This document shows, one piece after another, positions 8,838-16,985 of a DNA stretch of 64,000 nt. Positions within the stretch are counted from its first letter, which is position 1. The number at the start of each line of letters is the position of its first letter. The DNA is from an uncultured Pelagibacteraceae bacterium. Lineage in GTDB: Bacteria > Pseudomonadota > Alphaproteobacteria > Pelagibacterales > Pelagibacteraceae. The stretch is from the NCBI GenBank assembly GCA_902619835.1, contig CACNFS010000004.1, positions 1 to 64,000 of the forward strand. Reading direction: 5' to 3'. The notes beneath the pieces are model-generated. The model worked only from the letters and a program-made list of their open reading frames with translations, searched no databases and was not told the DNA's origin. The position numbers were made by a program, and so were the translations under genes.

Positions 8838-9560
8838 TTATTTTTCCCAATCAAATTTCGGAAAAGTATCAAACATCTGAAGAACTTTATCAGACCATTG
8901 ATTACAAATTTTTTTATAATCTTCATCAGATGTATTTAAACATTTAAGGTAAGATAATTTTTTTTGATCTTTTTTATAGACAGCAATATCAATTGGTGGG
9001 CCCACTGTTAAATCACTTTTGAGCGTGGAGTCCATAGAGATTAATGCACATCTAGATGCATCTCCTATTGAAACATTAGGAGTTATAACTCTATCGAGTA
9101 TGGGCTTACCATACTTTACTTCACCAATTACCAAGTAAGGTTTACTATCAGCTGGTCTTATATAATTTCCTTGAGGATAAACTAAGTACAGTTCTAAATC
9201 TTGGCCTCTTATTTGCCCTCCAATAATAAATGTAGCTCCTAAAACAAGGCTATCAGTGTTCACTCCGTCTGGAGATGAATGTTTAATCGTAAGTTTTCCT
9301 ACATATGAAGCTATTTGCTCAAAATCTTTACATTTATTAAGATTTAAGGCGGAATTTTCTTTAATATCTTTTTCAATGGATTTAAAAACTGCCTGAGATG
9401 TTGCCAAATTTCCTGAAGTAACAATCACAACTGTTCTATCACCAATATCATAAGTAAGCATCTTAGAATAAATGTTTACATTATCTAAACCAGCGTTTGT
9501 TCTAGAGTCAGATGCCAAGACAACACCTTCATTTGTCTTAATACCTATACAATATGTCAT
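8838..9560 (-). CDS. proteasome-like hydrolase of the Anbu type
   Basis: A 240-residue Ntn-hydrolase related to HslV and the 20S proteasome beta subunit. The N-terminus MTYCIGIKT places a candidate nucleophile Thr directly after the initiator Met. Asp 18 (in LASDSRTNAG) and Lys 33 match the proteasomal Asp17/Lys33 catalytic pair. Length and the conserved middle (ALISMDSTLKSDLTVGPPID) fit the Anbu ('ancestral beta subunit') group, which is usually encoded with an ATP-grasp protein, an alpha-E protein and a transglutaminase. Here only the ATP-grasp gene is adjacent, divergent across 105 bp. The substrate of Anbu is not known. Confidence 0.85.
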   Translation of the reverse strand: MTYCIGIKTNEGVVLASDSRTNAGLDNVNIYSKMLTYDIGDRTVVIVTSGNLATSQAVFKSIEKDIKENSALNLNKCKDFEQIASYVGKLTIKHSSPDGVNTDSLVLGATFIIGGQIRGQDLELYLVYPQGNYIRPADSKPYLVIGEVKYGKPILDRVITPNVSIGDASRCALISMDSTLKSDLTVGPPIDIAVYKKDQKKLSYLKCLNTSDEDYKKICNQWSDKVLQMFDTFPKFDWEK

Positions 9561-9593
9561 GGTGAATTCTTATTTAAAAAACAGTAAATATTC

Positions 9594-9660
9594 AATTCTT
9601 AATTATCATAGCTATTATCGAATTTGTGCATTTGATAAAGCCAATAAACTATTAAGAATT
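9594..9660. repeat. 10-bp inverted repeat in the Anbu/ATP-grasp divergent region
   Basis: AATTCTTAAT at 9594-9603 and ATTAAGAATT at 9651-9660 are exact reverse complements, 47 bp apart. They flank the shared promoter region of the two divergent genes, with the second arm 5 bp before the ATP-grasp start. They could be a symmetric operator or chance in AT-rich DNA. Confidence 0.35.
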
Positions 9661-9665
9661 ATAAT

Positions 9666-11108
9666 ATGGTTAATTTGTGGAAAAAGTACGATTCTAAAAA
9701 AACTTATGATGAGTATCTAAACTCTGATCATAAGTTGCGTAGTCAAGCTGTAATTATCTCTCACATTTTAGAGAGACATGGCATCAAAAAATTAAACGAA
9801 ATTGAAAAGAACTGTGCAAGCACAATTAACGCAAGGGGAATAAATTTTCGAGTTTATTCGTCAGGAAAAAAACTCCAAGAAAAAAAGTGGCCTTTAGATA
9901 TCATTCCGCGAATTATTTTAAAAAAAGATTGGGCTAAGGTTTCAAAGGGATTGCTTCAAAGGGTAAAAGCTCTCAACCTTTTTATAGACGATGTTTATAA
10001 CGATAGAAAAATATTTAAAGATAATATTATTCCCGAAGATTTAGTTTTTAATTCTCCATTTTATCTAAGAGAGTGCTATGGTTTTTCACCGAAATATAAA
10101 GCTTGGTCAAACATTTCAGGAATTGATTTAATAAGAAATATCAATGGTGAGTTTATGGTCCTAGAAGACAATTTAAGAGTTCCTTCAGGAGTTTCTTATA
10201 TGCTTGAAAATCGAATGGTGATGAGAGATGTTTTTCCTGAATTATTTACAAAATATAAAGTTTCTTCAGTTCATCAATATCCAAATAAATTATATCACTG
10301 TATGCTTGAATGTGTCCCTCGAAAAACAAGAAACCCACATATGTGTGTGTTAACTCCAGGAAGGTATAACTCAGCTTACTTCGAACATAGATTTTTAGCG
10401 GAACAAATGGGTATCGCGCTTGTTGAAGGAAAAGATTTATTCGTTGAAAAAGATTTTGTTTATATGAAAACTGTAACAGGCCCTATGAAAGTTGATTGTA
10501 TTTATAGAAGAATTGATGACAACTTCTTAGATCCAAAAGTTTTTTATAAACATTCTTTACTAGGAGTACCCGGTTTATTTAAATGTTGGCGTAAAGGTAA
10601 TGTTGGTATTGTAAATGCACCAGGGACAGGAATAGCAGATGATAAAGCTATATATTCATATGTTGATAAAATGATTAAATTTTATTTAGATGAGGAACCA
10701 AAACTAAAACAAGTTCAAACCTTTCTGTGTAGAAAAAAAATTCATAAAGATCATGTTATCGAAAATATTTCTAAACTAGTCGTAAAACCTACAAATGGAT
10801 CAGGCGGTAACGGAATATTGATTGGTCCTAAAGCCTCAAAGGAAGAGAGAGAAAATATGATTGATAAAATTAAATCTAAGCCAAGTGATTATATTGCTCA
10901 ACCATTAGAAATTTTATCTACTACGCCAACAATATCAGAAGAAGGAATTGAACCAAGACATTTAGATCTCAGACCATTTGTCTTAACTGGTAAAAAATCT
11001 TGGGTTACAACAGGTGGACTTACTAGAGTAGCTCTAAAAAAAGGAAGCACGATCGTGAACAGCTCTCAAGGTGGTGGTTCTAAAGATACTTTAGTTATTG
11101 AAAGATAA
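9666..11108 (+). CDS. circularly permuted ATP-grasp protein (COG2308 type)
   Basis: A 480-residue member of the circularly permuted ATP-grasp family, likely ligating a carboxylate to an amine at the cost of ATP. Recognisable blocks are the YDEYLNSDHKLRSQ start, VLEDNLRVPSGVSYMLENR (about 165-183), the glycine-rich ATP loop KPTNGSGGNG, and EPRHLDLRPFVLTG followed by GGLTRVAL near the C-terminus. Relatives are encoded with Anbu, alpha-E and transglutaminase genes and have been proposed to make a peptide or amide tag; the product is unknown. The start at ATG 9666 gives the usual N-terminus. The 3' end lies 5 bp from convergent znuA. Confidence 0.85.
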   Translation: MVNLWKKYDSKKTYDEYLNSDHKLRSQAVIISHILERHGIKKLNEIEKNCASTINARGINFRVYSSGKKLQEKKWPLDIIPRIILKKDWAKVSKGLLQRVKALNLFIDDVYNDRKIFKDNIIPEDLVFNSPFYLRECYGFSPKYKAWSNISGIDLIRNINGEFMVLEDNLRVPSGVSYMLENRMVMRDVFPELFTKYKVSSVHQYPNKLYHCMLECVPRKTRNPHMCVLTPGRYNSAYFEHRFLAEQMGIALVEGKDLFVEKDFVYMKTVTGPMKVDCIYRRIDDNFLDPKVFYKHSLLGVPGLFKCWRKGNVGIVNAPGTGIADDKAIYSYVDKMIKFYLDEEPKLKQVQTFLCRKKIHKDHVIENISKLVVKPTNGSGGNGILIGPKASKEERENMIDKIKSKPSDYIAQPLEILSTTPTISEEGIEPRHLDLRPFVLTGKKSWVTTGGLTRVALKKGSTIVNSSQGGGSKDTLVIER

Positions 11109-11113
11109 ATTTC

Positions 11114-12124
11114 CTAACAACCTTTAAATGAAGCGTACATACTCTGTAAAAGTTCTGAGTACATACCTTTGCCTTTATCTAAAGTTGCACCTAGAGGATC
11201 TAAAACACCGGTTTTAATTTTAGTGTCTTTTGCTATAGATTTTATAATAGCTGGGTTGAATTGAGGTTCAGAAAAAAGACAATTTACTTTCTCATGTTCT
11301 ATTACCTCTCTTATTTCTGATAATTGTTCAGCTCCTGGTAAAACATCTGGATTTACTGTTAAAGCTCCAAGAACTTTAATACCAAATCTATTTTCAAAAT
11401 ATTGGTAAGCATCATGAAAAACTACAAATCTAAGATTTCCTTTTAGATCTCTTTTAATATTTTTTGTTAAATTATCTAATTCAGACTGAGCTTTTTTAGA
11501 ATTAGCTTTATATTTTGAGCTGTTTTCAGGATCTAATTTAACTAATTGTTTTTCAATTTCTTTAACAATCACCTTAGCATTCATTGGATCTAACCAAACA
11601 TGTGGATCATGTTCGCCGTGAGCATGTCCTTCATGTCCGTGATCATCATGTTTAGCTTTTTTATGACCATGATCATCATGTTTCTTATCTTTATGACCGT
11701 GTCCATGATCATCATGTTTTTTCTCTTTATGACCGTGTCCATGATCATCATGACCTTGAAATATATTTTTTTCTCTAAACTTAAGTTTTTTAACTCCACT
11801 CAAGTCCATTATTTCTACATTAACAGCCTTTTTAGCAATTGTATCTAAAGGTTTTTCTAAGAATGCCTCTAAATCTTCACCAACCCAAATTATTAGATCT
11901 GCATTTTCAATCATTTTTGCATGTGAAGGTTTTAGGTTAAATCCATGTGGTGAATTAAAACCGTCTACTATAAGATCTGGCTTTCCTACGCCATCCATGA
12001 CGTAACTAGTGAGAGAGTGTATTGGTTTAATAGATGTTACCACCTTTACACCAGCATTTGCTGATGCTTTTAATCCGATAATTAAAAAGAAAGTAATTGC
12101 AAGCTTTAAAATTTTGTTTATCAT
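11114..12124 (-). CDS. znuA: zinc ABC transporter, periplasmic binding protein
   Basis: Captures zinc in the periplasm for ZnuBC. I place the start at the ATG at 12124 because it yields a clean signal peptide (MINKILKLAITFFLIIG..ASANA) and keeps the two operators outside the gene; a longer frame reaches 12157. Zinc-site histidines are seen in TSIKPIHSL, DPHVWLDP and VFHDAYQYF. Between the first two lies a His/Asp-rich loop of several HDDHGH units, typical of ZnuA but repeat-expanded. 336 residues. It is divergent from znuC with Zur-type boxes in between. Confidence 0.93.
   Translation of the reverse strand: MINKILKLAITFFLIIGLKASANAGVKVVTSIKPIHSLTSYVMDGVGKPDLIVDGFNSPHGFNLKPSHAKMIENADLIIWVGEDLEAFLEKPLDTIAKKAVNVEIMDLSGVKKLKFREKNIFQGHDDHGHGHKEKKHDDHGHGHKDKKHDDHGHKKAKHDDHGHEGHAHGEHDPHVWLDPMNAKVIVKEIEKQLVKLDPENSSKYKANSKKAQSELDNLTKNIKRDLKGNLRFVVFHDAYQYFENRFGIKVLGALTVNPDVLPGAEQLSEIREVIEHEKVNCLFSEPQFNPAIIKSIAKDTKIKTGVLDPLGATLDKGKGMYSELLQSMYASFKGC
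11641..11752 (-). repeat. tandem repeats encoding the His-rich loop of ZnuA
   Basis: The 10-mer GATCATCATG recurs at 11641, 11671, 11707 and 11743, giving units of 30, 36 and 36 bp. In protein they read as (K)HDDHGH(GH)K-type units. The two 36-bp units are nearly identical, which suggests recent slippage. This is coding repeat DNA, not a CRISPR array. Confidence 0.85.
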
Positions 12125-12156
12125 TGTTATAATATAACGTTTGTTATAATATAACA
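12125..12156. promoter_or_regulatory. two tandem Zur-type operators between znuA and znuC
   Basis: GTTATAATATAAC, a 13-bp palindrome, occurs twice, at 12126-12138 and 12143-12155, exactly 17 bp apart. It closely matches the core of the Zur/Fur-family operator known from zinc uptake genes. The sites fill the 53-bp gap between the divergent znuA and znuC starts and contain TATAAT on the + strand, so a bound repressor would cover the promoters of both. A Zur-like gene lies at the end of the znuCB operon. Confidence 0.88.
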
Positions 12157-12177
12157 CTTTTTAAGTCAAGATTTAGA

Positions 12178-12930
12178 ATGAATAAAAATAATAAAAAAAC
12201 TCTAGTTAAAGTTGAAAAGGCTGGATTAAAGATCAATGGTAAATCTTTAGTAGATGGAGTTTCTTTCGAGGTTCGACAGGGTGAGATTGTTACATTAATA
12301 GGTCCTAATGGATCTGGAAAATCTACAACAGCTAAAATTGCATTAGGTATTCACAATAATATCGAAGGTGTTGCGAAAAAATTTACTGATAAAATTGGTT
12401 ACGTTCCTCAAAAAATATCAATCGATTGGACTTTACCAATAAGAGTTATTGATTTTATGTTTCTAACTAACGATTTAAATAACGAACAAATTAATATTGC
12501 ATTAAATCTGACAGGAGTAGAACATTTAAAGCAAAAAAATGTAAGCGATCTTTCAGGTGGCGAATTTCAAAGAGTTTTAATTGCAAGAGCAATTGCTAAA
12601 AAGCCTGAATTTTTAGTATTAGATGAACCAGTTCAAGGGGTAGATTTTAAAGGTGAAATAGCTATTTACGAATTAATTAAAAAAATTTCAGAAGAGTTTA
12701 ATTGCGGAATACTCTTAATCTCTCATGATTTACACATGGTAATGTCAGCTACTGATTACGTAATTTGTCTCAATGGACATGTTTGTTGTTCTGGAAAACC
12801 CCATGTTGTTGCACAAGATAATAGATATAAAGAATTATTCGGAGATCGTGCATCTAAAGTTCTTACTTTATATGAACACAAGCACGATCACACTCACTCT
12901 CAAGATGGAACGATTAATCGTAAACAATAG
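12178..12930 (+). CDS. znuC: zinc ABC transporter, ATP-binding protein
   Basis: The ATPase that powers zinc import through ZnuB. It has 250 residues with Walker A GPNGSGKST (42-50), ABC signature LSGGEFQR (125-132), Walker B FLVLDEP (about 145-151) and the switch His in LLISHDLH. The C-terminus is His-rich (HKHDHTHSQDG), in keeping with a zinc role. It lies next to the double operator and 2 bp ahead of znuB. Confidence 0.95.
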   Translation: MNKNNKKTLVKVEKAGLKINGKSLVDGVSFEVRQGEIVTLIGPNGSGKSTTAKIALGIHNNIEGVAKKFTDKIGYVPQKISIDWTLPIRVIDFMFLTNDLNNEQINIALNLTGVEHLKQKNVSDLSGGEFQRVLIARAIAKKPEFLVLDEPVQGVDFKGEIAIYELIKKISEEFNCGILLISHDLHMVMSATDYVICLNGHVCCSGKPHVVAQDNRYKELFGDRASKVLTLYEHKHDHTHSQDGTINRKQ

Positions 12931-12932
12931 CA

Positions 12933-13736
12933 ATGTTAAATGATTTTTTTATAAGAGCTTTAGTTGCAGGAATTGGTATAGCCTTAGTGACTGGACCATG
13001 CGGATGTTTTATCATTTGGAGAAGATTTTCTTTTTTCGCAGGAACTTTAGCACACTCAGCACTATTGGGAGTTACTATGGCAGTCGTTTTTGAGATTAAT
13101 ATTGCTTTTGCAGTTTTTCTTATATCTGCATCTTTAGCAATCATTCTTTTACAATTACAAAAAAAAACAAAATTACCCAATGATGCTTTATTAGGTTTAC
13201 TTGCACATGCATCCCTAGCTGTTGGTCTAGTAATCTTGGGATTTCTCAGCTCAATAAGATTTGATATTATGGGTTTATTATTTGGAGATATACTTGCTGT
13301 AAATCAAATAGACTTGATGTTTATTTGGATAGGCGGGGCATTGATTCTCATTATATTAAAAATTATTTGGAAACCTCTATTTGCTTCAACCGTAAATTAT
13401 GAATTGGCAGAGGCTGAGGGCATGAAACCGGATAGAGCAAATGCGATATTTACAATTCTGATGGCTGCAATAATAGCAATTTCGATAAAAATTGTAGGGC
13501 TTCTTTTAATTACTGGAATGTTAATTATACCCGCAGCAATGGCTAGAAATATTTCTAATAACCCTCAACAAATGGTTTTCCTATCAGTGGTTGGCGGACT
13601 GTTATCTGTAGTGATAGGATTGTTTTCATCTTTAGAATTTAATACTCCATCTGGACCTTCAATTATAACTGCAGCTTTAATACTTTTTTGTTTTTCACTT
13701 ATTAAGTTTAAAAAATATTCTGAATTGAAAAAATAA
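12933..13736 (+). CDS. znuB: zinc ABC transporter, permease
   Basis: A 267-residue inner-membrane channel of the ABC-3 family with about eight hydrophobic helices. The N-terminal VTGPCGCFIIWRRFSFFAGT segment and the C-terminal KIVGLLLITGMLIIPAAMAR block are typical of ZnuB/MntB permeases. The ATG at 12933 lies 2 bp after znuC, so the two are translated together, with zur following. Zinc is assigned from the operators and neighbours. Confidence 0.93.
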   Translation: MLNDFFIRALVAGIGIALVTGPCGCFIIWRRFSFFAGTLAHSALLGVTMAVVFEINIAFAVFLISASLAIILLQLQKKTKLPNDALLGLLAHASLAVGLVILGFLSSIRFDIMGLLFGDILAVNQIDLMFIWIGGALILIILKIIWKPLFASTVNYELAEAEGMKPDRANAIFTILMAAIIAISIKIVGLLLITGMLIIPAAMARNISNNPQQMVFLSVVGGLLSVVIGLFSSLEFNTPSGPSIITAALILFCFSLIKFKKYSELKK

Positions 13737-13758
13737 TGTTTAATTGGTAAATTATATA

Positions 13759-14151
13759 ATGGCACAAGTACAAACACTTTCTAGAAATCAACAAATTGTC
13801 TTAAATATTATTGAAAAAGCAAAAGGTCCTTTAAAAGCTTATTCAATACTTTTTAATGTACAAAAAAAAGGAATTAACGCTCCTCAACAAATTTACCGAG
13901 CTTTAGATAAGCTGATTGAAATGGGCAAAATTCATAAAATAGAAAGCAAAAATGCTTTTGTTGCATGCAGGAGTTCAGATTGTGAAATTTCTAAAGCAAC
14001 TGCGTTTTCGATTTGTGAAAGTTGTGAAATGGTAGATGAAATCAGTGATACAAAACTTTCAAAATATTTATCTAGTTTTAACCATAAAAAAGGAATGAAA
14101 TTTAAAAGATTTAATTTAGAATTCTTCGGACTGTGCAAAAAGTGCAAATAA
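13759..14151 (+). CDS. zur: Fur-family zinc uptake regulator
   Basis: A 130-residue metal-sensing repressor. The N-terminal winged-helix domain contains INAPQQIYRALDKLIEMGKIHKI. Two CxxC pairs, CESC (86 and 89) and CKKC (126 and 129), form the structural zinc site usual in Zur. ATG 13759 is chosen over an upstream in-frame TTG (13744) because MAQVQTLSRNQQ starts like other family members. It is the last gene of znuCB-zur and very likely binds the two palindromes before znuC, controlling its own operon. Confidence 0.9.
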   Translation: MAQVQTLSRNQQIVLNIIEKAKGPLKAYSILFNVQKKGINAPQQIYRALDKLIEMGKIHKIESKNAFVACRSSDCEISKATAFSICESCEMVDEISDTKLSKYLSSFNHKKGMKFKRFNLEFFGLCKKCK

Positions 14152-14273
14152 AAAACAAAATAAGCTAATATCAAATATTCTTAAGCATATCTTCCATAAT
14201 TCACTTTTTAGTTGAACTACGGTTACATTTAAGGTTCATACGTGTTACTAAAAATTAAGATTTAGGAGGACAT

Positions 14274-15215
14274 ATGAAATATATAAAATATCTAGTATCA
14301 ATAATTACCGCTTTATCTATTAGTAGTGTCGTATCTGCTAATGAGATCAAAATGGGTAAGGCTGATTGGGACACAGGCTATTTCCAAGCTGAAATCTACA
14401 AGGCAGCTTTAGAGAAGATGGGCTACAAAGTTTCTGGTCCAACTGTGATGAAACCACAAGTATTTTATGTGGCTGCAACCGCTGGAGATGTTGACCTTTG
14501 GGTTAATGGTTGGTTCGGAACACATGATGGTTATATCGCTGAGTCAAAAGGTAAAGTAAAACCAGTGGGTTATGTAATGAAGGGCGGAGGAGCTCAAGGT
14601 TACTTAATCGATAAAAAATCTGCAGATAAATTTGGTATCAAAAGTGTAATGGATATCAAAAAACACGCTAAAGAGTTTGACTCTAATGGCGATGGAAAAG
14701 CAGACATGGTTGCTTGCCCTCCAGGCTGGGGTTGCGAAAAAGTAATCTCAAAACACTTCGATGAACTAGGATTAGGTGATTTTATCAATCCAGTAAAAGC
14801 AGACTACTCAGCTTCAATGGCAGATGCAGTGTCTAAATACAAAAATGGAAAATCAATTCTATTTTATACATGGACACCAAACTGGACTGTTGGTGCTTTA
14901 AAACTTGGTAAAGATGTAGTTTGGATTGAGGTGCCTTACAGCGCGACTAAGCCAACTAAAATCGCAAATGCTACAAAATCTAAAGTTAATTTAGGTTTTG
15001 GCGCTGATGATATAAGACCTGCAGCTAATGTAGATTTTCTTAAAGCAAATCCAAAAGTAGAAAAGATGTTAAAAAAAGCTTCTATTCCTCTTGGAGATAT
15101 TGCAGCTCAGAACTTGAAGATGAACAAGGGTGAGAAAAGCGAAAAAGCTATTAAGAAACATGCAGCTGAATGGATTAAAGCTAATCAAAGCACATTTGAT
15201 AGTTGGATCAAGTAA
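14274..15215 (+). CDS. proX: glycine betaine/proline ABC transporter, binding protein
   Basis: A 313-residue periplasmic protein with an N-terminal signal peptide that ends near VVSA-NE. The aromatic box expected for quaternary ammonium ligands is suggested by KADWDTGYFQA, WVNGWFGTHDG, CPPGWGCEK and YTWTPNW, as in the OpuAC/ProX family. A strong Shine-Dalgarno AGGAGGA precedes the ATG by 3-4 nt, unusually good for this genome and consistent with high expression. A weak promoter (TTGAAC at 14212) may lie upstream. The permease gene follows, but no ATPase gene. Confidence 0.9.
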   Translation: MKYIKYLVSIITALSISSVVSANEIKMGKADWDTGYFQAEIYKAALEKMGYKVSGPTVMKPQVFYVAATAGDVDLWVNGWFGTHDGYIAESKGKVKPVGYVMKGGGAQGYLIDKKSADKFGIKSVMDIKKHAKEFDSNGDGKADMVACPPGWGCEKVISKHFDELGLGDFINPVKADYSASMADAVSKYKNGKSILFYTWTPNWTVGALKLGKDVVWIEVPYSATKPTKIANATKSKVNLGFGADDIRPAANVDFLKANPKVEKMLKKASIPLGDIAAQNLKMNKGEKSEKAIKKHAAEWIKANQSTFDSWIK

Positions 15216-15233
15216 GGGTTCAGGTTAATTTTA

Positions 15234-16085
15234 ATGAGTTTAAAATTAGCCCCATCAGATTACGAAATATACATTCCATTAGGTGAATGGATTGAAGGAA
15301 ATATTAAAGAGTGGCTATTTGAACAACGGCCACTCTTTAAAAAAATCTCAGCCCCAATTGATACTGTTCTAAATAGCCTAGATTCACTTTTTAACTTTAT
15401 TCCTTTTCCAATAATACTTTTGATATTTGTAATTTTTGCTTACAGAACAAATGGAATTAAATTCGCAATATTTTCTTTTTTAAGTTTGCTTTTTATTGAT
15501 CTTGTTGACCTATGGTCAGAAAGCATGACCACGCTTGCAATGATTTTTACTGCTGTTTTATTTTGTATGTTAATAGGAATTCCTCTTGGCATCATTGCCT
15601 CAAGAAGCAATACTTTTGAAATTATTTTACGTCCAATACTTGATATAATGCAAACAATACCAAGTTTCGTTTATTTAATCCCTGTAGTTATGCTTTTTGG
15701 GGTTGGATTAACTCCTGGAGTAGTTGCTACAATTATATTTGCTTTACCACCAATAATTCGATTAACAAATTTAGGTATTAGGCAAGTCGGTAAAGGTTTT
15801 AAAGAGGCGGGATCAAGTTTAGGACTTACAAAATTTTTAATACTGATTAAAATTGAAATTCCTTTGTCTTTAAAGACCATAATGGCAGGAGTTAACCAAA
15901 CGTTAATGCTTGCATTGTCGATGGTAGTTATCGCAGCTCTTATTGGTGCTGGAGGGCTAGGCTTAACTGTATATATCGCCCTAGGGAGACTTGATGTTGG
16001 CTCAGCAGTTATTGGTGGAACAGGGATTGTAATTTTAGCAATTATTTTAGATAGAATTACGCAAAAAATAATTAAATCACACTAA
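15234..16085 (+). CDS. proW: glycine betaine/proline ABC transporter, permease
   Basis: A 283-residue inner-membrane permease with about six to seven helices. The ABC permease EAA motif appears as EAGSSLGLTKFLILIKIEIP, where the ATPase docks. It follows proX by 18 bp. No ProV-type ATPase gene follows: the next gene is on the opposite strand and overlaps its 3' end by 9 bp. The ATPase must be encoded elsewhere or shared with another transporter. Confidence 0.9.
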   Translation: MSLKLAPSDYEIYIPLGEWIEGNIKEWLFEQRPLFKKISAPIDTVLNSLDSLFNFIPFPIILLIFVIFAYRTNGIKFAIFSFLSLLFIDLVDLWSESMTTLAMIFTAVLFCMLIGIPLGIIASRSNTFEIILRPILDIMQTIPSFVYLIPVVMLFGVGLTPGVVATIIFALPPIIRLTNLGIRQVGKGFKEAGSSLGLTKFLILIKIEIPLSLKTIMAGVNQTLMLALSMVVIAALIGAGGLGLTVYIALGRLDVGSAVIGGTGIVILAIILDRITQKIIKSH

Positions 16086-16985
16086 AGCTTTTATTTTTTT
16101 AATATGTTTTGGAGTAATTTCGCAACATCCTCCAATGATTTTTGCTCCCTTGCTCTTTAATTTTTTACAAATTTCAAGGAACTTTTTGGGAGTGAGATCT
16201 TTTCTTTTTCCAAGCTGAACCTTTGGATTATTCGAGTCTGGTTTCCAACCTGGCGGAATATGTTCAAAAGCATTTATCTTAAACCCGAATGGGACTTCAA
16301 GTTTTTTCGCATCTTTTATTACTTCATTAAGATCCTCAAATGAAACACAAGAGGCTATAATTCCAATGGGTTTATGTTTTTGAACTTTTTTTGCAACAGT
16401 TATAAATTTTTCACCTGAGGGTAATAATCCCTTACTCCTTATGTGGATACCGACTAAAATTTTTTTCTTGTATTCTTTAATAGCACTCAAACCCAATGAA
16501 CACTCTTTCCAACTGCTCATTACATCTAAATAAAAGAAATCCACATATGGATTGAGATATTTTGCCTGAGATTTAAAACTTTCCTTTATGAATTTTAAAT
16601 CTTTTCCAAGATCAGCAAAATAAGTAAAGTTTTGAGGAGGTAAACTTCCAGCAATCAAAACCCTTTTCTTAGACATCTCTACAGCTCTTTTAGCTAATTT
16701 CCCTGCTAGAACGTTAAGATTTTTATACTCTTTAACTAAACCATTTTCGATAAGTCTTCTTTTTCTACTACCAAAACTATTTGTTACGATAACTTCCGCA
16801 CCAGCTTTTATAAAATCATAATGAGTTTTTACTACTGTCTTATGATATTTACGATTATATAAAGCTGAAGCTCCCCAGAGAGTTCCATGAGGTTTTACTC
16901 CACGGTTAAGGAGTTCCTGGCCCATACCCCCATCTAAAATTCTAGTTTGTTGAAAAAAATTATTATCCAGAAACTTCAATTCCAA
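16077..16985 (-). CDS. homocysteine S-methyltransferase family protein
   Basis: A 302-residue zinc methyltransferase of the Pfam S-methyl_trans family, which includes betaine- and S-methylmethionine-homocysteine methyltransferases. It has the ILDGGMGQELLNRG start and the three zinc cysteines: Cys 213 in ASCVS and Cys 287/288 in GGCCEI. Where many relatives have a Glu in an E-T motif, this one reads FFYLDVMSS, so donor specificity is uncertain. Facing proXW, use of betaine as methyl donor is an attractive inference. It overlaps proW (9 bp) and the small upstream membrane gene (23 bp). Confidence 0.85.
   Translation of the reverse strand: MELKFLDNNFFQQTRILDGGMGQELLNRGVKPHGTLWGASALYNRKYHKTVVKTHYDFIKAGAEVIVTNSFGSRKRRLIENGLVKEYKNLNVLAGKLAKRAVEMSKKRVLIAGSLPPQNFTYFADLGKDLKFIKESFKSQAKYLNPYVDFFYLDVMSSWKECSLGLSAIKEYKKKILVGIHIRSKGLLPSGEKFITVAKKVQKHKPIGIIASCVSFEDLNEVIKDAKKLEVPFGFKINAFEHIPPGWKPDSNNPKVQLGKRKDLTPKKFLEICKKLKSKGAKIIGGCCEITPKHIKKIKALV

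Noticed and set aside
9660-9665. TATAAT immediately before the ATP-grasp ATG as a -10 box
   Set aside because: It abuts the start codon, so transcription would begin inside the gene; more likely chance in AT-rich DNA.
11641-11752. Regularly spaced repeats that could suggest a CRISPR array
   Set aside because: The repeats are in frame inside znuA and encode HDDHGH units; there are no unique spacers and no cas genes.
12125-12157. Longer znuA frame starting at 12157
   Set aside because: It would put the operators inside the gene and add residues ahead of an otherwise normal signal peptide.
14152-14273. Possible riboswitch in front of proX
   Set aside because: No SAM, glycine or other known riboswitch core could be matched, and only weak pairing is visible.
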